Part shown: piece by piece, positions 46,791 to 56,900 of the stretch | How positions within the stretch are numbered: position 1 is the first letter of the stretch | Layout: each line of letters starts with the position of its first letter | Assembly: GCA_002633005.1 (NCBI GenBank) | Contig: NMRA01000004.1 | Coordinates: 770,802-834,801 of the forward strand | Source: Phoronis australis | Lineage: Eukaryota; Phoronida; Phoronidae | DNA length: 64,000 nucleotides | Direction: 5' to 3' | Notes under the pieces: generated by a model | Told to the model about the DNA's origin: nothing | The model's input: the letters and a program-made list of their open reading frames with translations, nothing else | Database searches by the model: none | Made by a program: the position numbers and the translations under genes

Positions 46791-49072
46791 GCAATGGGGC
46801 TATTCGGAGAATTCTCCTCGCGGTGTCGCTGCTGTACTAGTGGTGATTGAATTGCGCATGCGTCGCTGTCTGCATGTAAACAACTGGTAAAAGATGGAAT
46901 TTTTATCAAAATACGTCGTCGCGCTAAGCTTTATTACTGCTAATTTCCCTGGTGCAAGTCTTCGACAGGTGGCCACAAATTCCCAAAAAGACCTAAGGTT
47001 ACTATATTCGTGGACAATTGCGGTCAACAGGGTCAACTAACTGACAAAAAGAGTGTGGATGCTGAAGCCCCGTGTGTGCTCTATGGCTATGCAGTTCCAT
47101 TCGGTTCGGAGACTACACAACATTACTTGGTAAGTTTTTAGCAATCAGTTTCTATCAACATCGTTCGGTGATGTTATCCCCACCAGTTACCCCACTGAAT
47201 AACAGTTTTATTGAGTGGAACTAAGTGTTTCTTTTTGGAAACTCACCCGATGCCGGGTAGGCTAGCAGCACATATTCATATTGTCCTGGGTGGGAGTGCT
47301 CCCAAAATAAGAGGTGTATGGTACGTGATGCACAGAAGTCAAGAGTGACTTTTTCACAGCAGTTTCTCTTCAAAACTATGCTGTTTCCAATAAAATTCTC
47401 TAGATGAGTGAGTTTCCTTATTTTATCGTGGACCCCACCCCCAGGACCACCAGCTCAGTTATCGAATTAACATGAATAAGCCTNNNNNNNNNNNNNNNNN
47501 NNNNNNNNNNNNNNNNNNNNNNNNNNNNNNNNNNNNNNNNNNNNNNNNNNNNNNNNNNNNNNNNNNNNNNNNNNNNNNNNNNNNNNNNNNNNNNNNNNNN
47601 NNNNNNNNNNNNNNNNNNNNNNNNNNNNNNNNNNNNNNNNNNNNNNNNNNNNNNNNNNNNNNNNNNNNNNNNNNNNNNNNNNNNNNNNNNNNNNNNNNNN
47701 NNNNNNNNNNNNNNNNNNNNNNNNNNNNNNNNNNNNNNNNNNNNNNNNNNNNNNNNNNNNNNNNNNNNNNNNNNNNNNNNNNNNNNNNNNNNNNNNNNNN
47801 NNNNNNNNNNNNNNNNNNNNNNNNNNNNNNNNNNNNNNNNNNNNNNNNNNNNNNNNNNNNNNNNNNNNNNNNNNNNNNNNNNNNNNNNNNNNNNNNNNNN
47901 NNNNNNNNNNNNNNNNNNNNNNNNNNNNNNNNNNNNNNNNNNNNNNNNNNNNNNNNNNNNNNNNNNNNNNNNNNNNNNNNNNNNNNNNNNNNNNNNNNNN
48001 NNNNNNNNNNNNNNNNNNNNNNNNNNNNNNNNNNNNNNNNNNNNNNNNNNNNNNNNNNNNNNNNNNNNNNNNNNNNNNNNNNNNNNNNNNNNNNNNNNNN
48101 NNNNNNNNNNNNNNNNNNNNNNNNNNNNNNNNNNNNNNNNNNTTCGTGAAGGTTAAGAATTACCTCACCATGCTCTTTTCCCCAAACATGTATTACCTGT
48201 TATTTCCACACATTCAGTTGTACCAAATATTACAACCCCCCCTGCCAATCCGCCCTCGGGACCTGAATAAGTAATTTAACAAAATGACTTTAAAAATAGC
48301 TGTTCCTTTTCAAAGGCTTTGTTCGTAGTCTCCAATATTGAAAGTAGGCTTTGACAACAGATCTGCACTGGATGGGAAGATCTTGTTGGTTAGCTGCAGT
48401 CAAATGCTAAAAACCATTTTTTGTCCATTCAGGGACTGTGTAGAAGCGCTGCATATCTCCTCTGCACTGTACAAGCCTTCACACCTAAAAACCAAAAGTT
48501 ACGTGAAAACTGACGTGATAGATTTCCATTTCAACGTGTAATAGATTTCCAGAAGACATATGATAGGGAGTAAACAAATAGTCTATTGCAATGGATATTT
48601 ATCACTCACGTTCCCTTTGCCATTGGGATTGGATTGTAATCTTAACTAAAAGTTAACCTGTATCGAGTTGACAGCATAAATATTCAGCATTGATTGATGT
48701 AACTGTCACTGATAAACTTTTAGAAATCATTCCAAACAATAATAATGCTTTGATGTACGAAAAGATCCCGATTGCTACGTCCAGTATCGTATCACATATC
48801 ACAACATACAAAGATTAACCAGACTCTGGCTGGCGACTGACTGCCGCGAAGTCGACATCGGCGAGTGCCTCAGTTAACAGGCATGAGGTCGTGCTTACTT
48901 CCCCTCATAGAAGCACCCTTTTTACGCAATCTCAGATTCAGTTGGCACGGCTGCAAGCCATTTCACCATGTATTTAAAGGGCTCGCGAAATCGAGGCTGT
49001 TAATCTATCACCACTAGTACATGTACACGCACGCCCTCTAGTTGTTGTAGATTTTCCGAATAGCCCCATTGC
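46791..49072. mobile_element. Element bounded by 18 bp perfect inverted repeat, interrupted by N run
   Basis: GCAATGGGGCTATTCGGA at 46791-46808 is repeated inverted at 49055-49072, and a second block TGTACTAGTGGTGAT lies inside each end at similar distance. A truncated copy of the left end sits at 4855-5139. Just inside the left end, ATG at about 46893 opens a 48-codon plus-strand frame starting MEFLSKYVVALSFITANF, which looks like a secretion signal. A second frame overlaps it with VDNCGQQGQLTDKKS and APCVLYGYAVPFGS. 47484-48142 is N, so any transposase could be hidden. No clear target duplication was seen. Confidence 0.75.
47484..48142. other. Assembly gap (run of N)
   Basis: About 659 N characters. 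Sequence on either side belongs to the 46791-49072 element, so the gap may hold its interior, or exons of the DNase gene. Confidence 0.98.
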
Positions 49073-50862
49073 TCACTCTAGGCTGGTACTTTGCATCAGT
49101 TTCCCGATATGGCGATAAAGATAAGACATTTTCTGATCTGTACAGTTTTATCCTCTGCATTATTACCTAAACGGAATTTGTTGCTGAATTTGACCAACCC
49201 TCGCGATGACTCAGGGTTGACCTCTGTAGCCGAGTGTTGGCTGAGAGAGATGCGACGTACTTCACAATCGTATGATTATGCATTAAATATTATTCGTCAT
49301 ATGCAAAGACCAGGTAAAATTTGGATAATACTGTATGTAATCAATTTTGAACAAAAAAGGACTAACATGAAAATCAAATACAACCAAACAAAATACCAAT
49401 GCATTTACGCTAACAGTGATATCAATACGTTTTCAAGGACATTACCCTCACTCTGGAATCGTTCCTGAGCTGATGCACAGGAAGTCAGTTGGATCGTAGC
49501 AGTCTGCTGTATTTCATCCATATTTATGAACTTCTCTGAACTCTTCCACAAGAAATATTTTGTCATCTATTTTATCAATATTTATAACGTATTCATTTTT
49601 CAATTATTTGTATGCTTGAATACACGCGGAGCCCGTAATTCAACGCGCTACCCTCAGAGGACGGGGTTGGTTTTCCACATCCTACGAAGAAACTGTTTCG
49701 CAATAGACATTGAAAAGACGTGTTATTCATACATCCTGGACACAACGTTGTTCAATTGATTTTTTTAAAGCAGTCGACGTCAGTCAGGGTTTTTAAATCT
49801 GATTATACAGTGTATTTGATTATTTTTCGACAAAGTTGAAGAGACGTGAGATTAAAGCACACTGATACGAGAGCGTGACTTCACGTCATAAAAAACGTGA
49901 ATGAAGGTAAATACGTGGGAGTCAACACATCTATATACACATGTATGGGTCATGGGTGACTTCAGTGGCAGTTAAGCCTCTGGGCCCGGCTGCACAAAAC
50001 AAGACCAAGACATGATTAAGATTGCGGCTTTGATCCCGTTTTCTGCAACCTGAGCCAAATGCTTGGCGTTTTTGTTTCAAAATAAAAAACCTAGAGGTGC
50101 TTGAATGACTTAAAAAGATGAATTCCGGTTTTATGCAACTGGCCAATGCCTGATGGTACGTTTCTGCATACATTTGTGTTACAATAACAAATAGGGGTCT
50201 TAAGATTTCATAATTTGTTCATTCTCCAGCTGTTGAATTTTTGCTGGTATGTAATTAGACTTTTGCTTTATAGACTAGACCTAAGAGGCAAGTCAAGAAG
50301 GTCGAACCATATAACCCGTTTGCGCTATGAGCCACTTTGTATATTTTTATGATTCGTTTTCACATCCCAGCAAAAAATCACCCAAACCCTTCGTATTTGT
50401 GCTTTCTCAGGCTAAAATTAGTTTCTTTACTGCACTACACATTGGTCAACGTGGGTGCATTTCGATTGCGCGTGTTCCTAGGCAATCTTCCTAGGGCATA
50501 CATGTAGTTAAATCAACGCCACAGCACAGAGTCCACGCATTTTGACAGGATCCAGCGATAGTATGTGGATAACATATAAACAACTGGATTTGGAAAACAA
50601 TAAAATGAAATATTTGGCTGTTTCAACCGAGAATTATTGCAGATTATAGCATTGCAATACTGAGCATGAGCATTGATATTAGTGCAGACGACATGACTGT
50701 TCGATCGCAATTGTTCTCAGGTGGCGCGCAGAACGAATGTACATGTAGGACAATGGCGCCCGCTACAGGATAAGTCCTGACGCATCTTGGAGTATTTAAT
50801 ATTCAGGTGTATGGTATATCTAAGAAGTACCCCGAGATATAATGATCTTTATTTTACTTCAG
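49073..50862. other. Sequence upstream of the first DNase exon seen
   Basis: Expected to contain the missing 5' exons of the DNase gene, but none could be recognised. A plus-strand frame from ATG 49109 starts MAIKIRHFLICTVLSSALLP, signal-peptide-like, followed by 48 codons without DNase similarity up to a possible donor at 49314. Confidence 0.4.
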
Positions 50863-50943
50863 CACGTCTCACCCGTTCGAGTTTGTGGCCAGTAGCCGAC
50901 TTGGTAGGACCCAATCTAAGGAGCAGTATGCCATATATTATCG
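50863..50943 (+). CDS. DNase gene exon A
   Basis: Between a TTTTACTTCAG acceptor and a GTAAGA donor. Reads TSHPFEFVASSRLGRTQSKE then QYAIYYR, close to the DNASE1L3 segment ISSRLGRNTYKEQYAFLYK. It includes the E78 counterpart; the Tyr two residues before is Ser here. Enters in phase 2, so an upstream exon is required. Confidence 0.88.
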
Positions 50944-53900
50944 GTAAGAAGTGAACAAAATTCACTCCTTGGAGCAGTTGTTCGAGTGGGAGTCATTCGA
51001 TGGTTACATGTACATGTTGCAATAGCCCTTCACGCAGGATTGTGCCACCATTGTATTGTTAAAGTGACTTTATTGGAGTGGAATACGATTTTCTGAAATC
51101 AGCGCATATTTCAATCGCTCTGTTATATATTTAACGTAGTGAACTGGTAGTCACTGACAGTCCTAATGATTTCAATAGATTCCCAGCAGACAGTGGTTGG
51201 AATTGACGATTTCTATGACAGGCATATGTTAACGCATCGGATTATAGTTTATAGTTCTGGTAATAATATGTTCATGAAATCAAAGCATTCCAACAATAAT
51301 CACAAAAATGGGTTTTCGACAGTAAAAGACGATGTCCCTTTAATCAATGTTATGCATCAAACCTGGTTTTACGTATCTTTAGTGTAAGATTTTTTGGTTG
51401 TTGTAGCTGATTTCGTTTTCCTGGCAACGTTTTTTTTTTAATTTTTATTTTTGATCCTGTCCCAGGGTAGGGAGGGGGTAAACTCCGTTAACCCCCCGTA
51501 AATCCGCCTCTGCTCTCTGAGGCATTTTAAAAGCTTCTATGAAACAGTTCGTAATGAGACATAAACAATTTTCTAATAAGATTTGTCTTCGAGTTTATGT
51601 GTAAGATGAGTCTTTTACTTACTACAGAATGTCTTAATTGCTACTTTCAAATAACCCGTGCTTTCGTTTCATTTGTTTTTCAGGCGCGATAGATTTGAGC
51701 TGTTAGACACATATCAGTACCCAGATCCGCATGACGTCTTCGAAAGGCCGCCGTTTCTCGCTCGCTTCAAGGCTCTCACAATCAACTCCCTGAGCAATTT
51801 TGGTTTTCTTGCCTTCCATGCTTCACCATCTGATGCAGTTAATGAAACAAGCCACCTAGTGGACGTTTATGACGATATTCAGCGACATTATGGCTCCCTC
51901 GAGGTGTGTTTCGTTTTTTTCTGTAAAAAATCGAGTCAATCTTAAGATTCCTTTAAACACGCCAGCGCAGGTGTCACTCAAATTACCCCCTCCCGCGCTG
52001 CTTTATCAACTCCTTTACAAGATCCGGCTTTTCAAATCACAAGCTGCACTTATCATTTGATGAAAAATGAATATGTTCCTCAAGTAAACCATGATTGCGA
52101 TTTAAATGTTGTTGAACTAGAGATAAAATGCATTTTATTTTTTGTATGCCCTTTTGTCACAAACCAACTGAAATAATCATAGTTTTTGGATACATAAGTT
52201 TTTCTGAACCCTTTGTCAAACACCGACCAAGCCACTCTACGAAATTTCGGATAACAATGTCTTGTAAACATTGACTGTATAGTCTTTACAATTTCGGATA
52301 ACAATGTCTTGTAAACATTGACTGTATAGTCTTTACAATTTTTTTCTACAAAATTCACAGAATGTGCTCATTGCTGGAGACTTAAATGCCGACTGCAATT
52401 ACGTAGATGGTAATGACTGGCCTAGAGTGAAACTGCGAAACGACCCTAGATTTATTTGGCTGACTTCAGATGTGGTGGATACAACGGTGTCGTCAACCGA
52501 TTGTACTTATGACAGGTTTGGTTTGTTCTTGTTCTAGCACTTCTTAGCCTACGCACGCCTTGAAAGATAGGCTGAATGACTCTTAGTATGATAATTTTGG
52601 TCACGTACATGTATAGGGAGAGTTAAAAACATTTCGGTTACGTATTAAAATTACAAACTGCTGGACGCCATTTTGTATAGCTGCTGCAAGAAAACACGTT
52701 ATCCAAGAGGCGGATCCAGGATTTTGAGTTAGGGGGGCCCGGGCAGAGTATTAGCCAGGATTTTGTCAGTCAGACATTTGCACCCCGTACTGCCAAATGG
52801 AATCCAGGAGAATTTTAGGGGGAGGGGACATGGCCCCCTTGGCCTCCCCTTAAATCCGCCACTGGTGTCATCGCACAATTCTTGGTATGCAAATATCAGA
52901 AACAACTTCTTATCGGAGTAAAGAACATGAAGATGCTTGCTACCCGTTTTATTGCAGCAAGTGAGCTAAATCAAAAGTTTAAAAAATAATGTTATTTTTC
53001 ACGGACCACGAGGTCATAATAGTTGATTGAAGGTGTTGTGGTTTGATTTCTGTGGCATTTAGTGACAAAAATGTAATATAAGAGCAATTTTATATATTTT
53101 TTCAGATTTATAGCTGCTGGTAGCAATTTACAACTCGCCTATATTCCCGACTCCAGTGGTGTAATAAGATTCGATCGGATCTTCAACCTCAATGAAACTG
53201 CGGTACGTAGAATGGTCAGCGTCTTGGTGTTTGTAACCGTACTATTTAACTGAGACGTGTCTGAAGGAATTATGACCTCAACCTACTATTACGGAAGTGA
53301 CACCATCAAAATAGTAGCGTGCATAGGCGGAATGAAGTGGTGGCGGTGGAACGGGGGACATCCACTATAAATTTCTATGAATAAACATTTTGAAATCATG
53401 ACTGATTTGAAGCTGAATTTAGCATATTATTAAGTTTCTATTTTATGTTTCACTTTTTTACTTTTCTTGGTACTAGGGGGCCCATGCAGTTAAGTAGAGA
53501 GACGGGCGTCCCGTCAAAATTGTCCCAGGCATCACCAAACATGCTGCACTCTAGTGCTTAAAGGGTTCACTCTCCAGGAAGCTTCATTGATTAGCTCCAT
53601 GTACGAGTTGTTAGCATAAATTATTTCTTTCTGACTTATACGAAACATGGTGACGTAATTAAGAAATGATGGCTGACCCCTTTATAAGAAGACGGCTTGT
53701 TGGATAGATAGTTACACTTGTATCACATGGAGGCAATCAACTGAAGGTATTAATTATACCCAATCAACTGAAGGAGCATCAAAGTGTGAACGCAATGGTC
53801 ACTTTGTATCTTATTACACACACAACCTTGGCTAACGAAAGCAGATAGGTCGTTTTCTGATAAGCTTCTAGCATTTGCAATGCAAGTCAAGGATTTACTG

Positions 53901-56900
53901 AGCAGGAATAGAGAAGAGTGATTGCAAGATATGAAAGCAGGTGGTAACTGAATATACACGCAGTAATACAGCTCCGAAAAGTGAAAATAAATTCGCGCTC
54001 ATGAGGCCAATTTTTTCTAGTATCTTTAGTGATTTAGGATAGATACGGGGCATTCCTGTTGCTGACCTAAGTCACCCTATGAGATCGCCGACGACAATCC
54101 AAGTCTCTTGTATGCCTATATTGTATCTCCAATGGCGTATCGCCTGTAGCCGCCAACAAAGTTTCACGCAGTTTAGTCGCGTAAATAGAGTTTTTCTTCA
54201 TAGTCAGTTGTGCTATGCAGTAGTTAACCAGAGCAGCTAATCGATCGTCTCACTACTGTACACCGCAAAGGAACTATAATAGTATCCACGGCACCTACAT
54301 GTAATTGACTCAAGCAACCTGGCAGCCTGAATGAGGCTTGTGAAAGAGTCGATAAATTTTGATGAACTGGAAGACGCTGAACAGTGTCTACGTCCCTGTA
54401 TGCAATGATTAATCCCTCGCTGCTTTCTGTAGGGGACATGACGGCGTTCTGTCGTTCAGCAACTTTTCCAGACGTGAGGGGTTCTGAACGTGCGATAACA
54501 TCTGGCTCCTTTGTTAACTGCCCAGCACAGTCTTTTGTCCCGTATGACAACAGGCCAATTATCTCCCGGGCTTCAAAGGGTTACTGAAACCCGGCAGAAT
54601 AGATTGTCTTAACTTCTGTTGTAGTTGGGCGATTTTGGTGATTCAAAAACTAAACATGATCAACATTTGACAAGGAGTTCAGAAATGCTATTGGTTTATG
54701 TTCAAATATGTTATAACTTAACTTTCATTTTTAGCAGCACAGCCCAGTCAGGCTAGATATAATCTGATCGGAGATTAAAACAATTATCGAACAAAAGAGA
54801 GCCGGTCCTCCAACCATAAATGCCAGAATGGAGTTAACCAGTCGTGTAAGACATTGGTTACAGGGGTGATCTTCCCCACTTGTTGTTGGGCTATGGAATC
54901 GAACAAGTTGGGAGCAACGGGAAAACGCCGTAATGGATATTTCTGGTGTAGTATTACCAGGGATACTTTGAAACATCTACCTGTATAGTTGTTATAGTAA
55001 GCTTCCGTGTGACTTCTGTCTTATATACCTCGATTTTGTGGAATATACGTGTACCAACAGTAACTATGGTAGGGCGTGGTATAACTTTGTTTGCCGGAAC
55101 TATCCGTTGAATACCACTGACGTTGATGCCGTTTGGTCGCAGCAGAACATCTATAGTGTCAAACTCTGAGTATTTTGACCTAGTGTTGGAAAAGAAAATT
55201 CAATCCCTGTAGCTATGTTATTTAGAGCGGCTAAGATGTTGTTAGACTCTCGTTGAGCTTGAGTGAGCACAGTAGGTTAAAACAACTAGACAAAATTAAC
55301 ATTTGGAAACGTTTCATTCGGCAAAGTCTCCCCGAACAAAACTGTAACTACATGTAAATATCACCTTCTTTTCTACTGATCTCTGTTATTGACTACTGTA
55401 CATGTATATATCGGCATGTGTCGATACAACCACTTTGACGAAATCGTGACAACATACTCTGTAAACCTGTTCACAAGTAAGCAATTGACCCATCGTCAGG
55501 ATTACGACTGACGACTTAACTGACCAATCAGAATGCAGCATTCTTGACACACCTTCGTCTGCGTTTCCAAGCCGCCAATACGTTGTCGTGTAAAGCTTAT
55601 TTTAGTCTATAGCTCAAGAAATTGTGTGATAAAAATGGTGAAACGGTGTATGGCGTGTGTAATTCCCGACAGCCGTTATGCAGCTCGAGAAAAATATCTC
55701 GTCACTTTTTGGGCATCTCCTAAGCCGAAAAGTGATGTAGAACGGTTAAACTATGACTTCCTAAAACCGCTCTGAGGTGGTGGCGCATTACTACTATTAT
55801 TAAAATCTCTTGGTCTATTTACACCGACCTCTAGTCTATATACACTGTCACGACGTTTCGGTCGGTCTCTTCTCCGGCCATCGTCACGTGTTCCCGCCTT
55901 CTTAGAAGAACGAGCACATATACGTGGTACACTCATGGTGTGATTATTTGTGCGAGTCAGGATTTGAACCCACGACTTCAATTCGAGTCCAGCACTTAAC
56001 CACTACACCACCGTGCTGGAAAGATATTCGGCACACTTTTGCGGAGTATGGCAGCTTTTATTTTGGAAACTACTGCACTAGCGGCGGATCTAGGATGTCA
56101 CAAGGGGGGGCCTAACATTTTGTCTGTAAGCATTTGCGCAAATCACGATTGTAGATGCGCATAGCACCGAATGGGTGAAGATCGCCAAGGAAATTTTTCT
56201 GTTTTTCCCTCTAAAAATCAAGCATTTTCCTTTATTACTGAAGTATTATCTAAGAAAAAAAAAAACGGAGAACATGACAAACAAGGAAAACCGCAAATAC
56301 CACAGACTCGAACTCGCGACCTCGTGGATAAAGCGCGCTTGCTTTACCACTACACCACGACGACTATACAGGAACTCCTAACTTGATACTAAGAGACCTA
56401 CATGTTTATGGTCCACAGCGTTTGTGCACGAAACCTACTTCTTTTTGTAAAGCTTATTACACGTTTTATATTTTGTGCAATCGGTTCGTAAAAAAATTGT
56501 TGTATTTAAAATAGTCTTCAATTGTCCAAAAGACCAAATCCGTTTTTCGTGTTGCCAATAATGACGGGATTGCTTTGGAAATAGAGAGAATTATGAGTTT
56601 CTGAGTGATTTACTAAGGCTTCGATTAAAATTCACATCTTACCAGCAGTTTCTGTTTTCTCATCGTCACCCAGCTTCCATTTTCTTTAACAAATGAAGTA
56701 AGTTTCTTCATTGCACAGTGGAGCAGACGACGGAAACGGAGTCGTAGTGCGCAGCGCCACTGCCGGTCGCCTGGTACGTGTATGTCGCGAGAGAGCCTTT
56801 ACTTAGCCATACATGTAGTTCCGTTGACACTTGAAATTGGATCTGACCCCCCCCCCCCCTCCCCCAACACTAAAACTGCACACATTTAAAGCTTGTTTCA

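Noticed and set aside
47472-48149. 225-codon plus-strand frame
   Set aside because: It consists almost entirely of N positions in the assembly gap.
49109-49313. MAIKIRHFLICTVLSSALLP frame as the first DNase exon
   Set aside because: The start is signal-like, but the rest has no DNase similarity and its only donor leaves phase 1 while exon A needs phase 2.
54224-54976. Two minus-strand frames of 108 and 81 codons as exons of an unknown gene
   Set aside because: No family pattern, no matching splice signals, and they lie inside a DNase intron on the opposite strand.
55950-56030. Functional tRNA gene on the minus strand (Ser-like loop CTCGAAT)
   Set aside because: The anticodon and T stems are badly mismatched and a SINE body follows; treated as a SINE.
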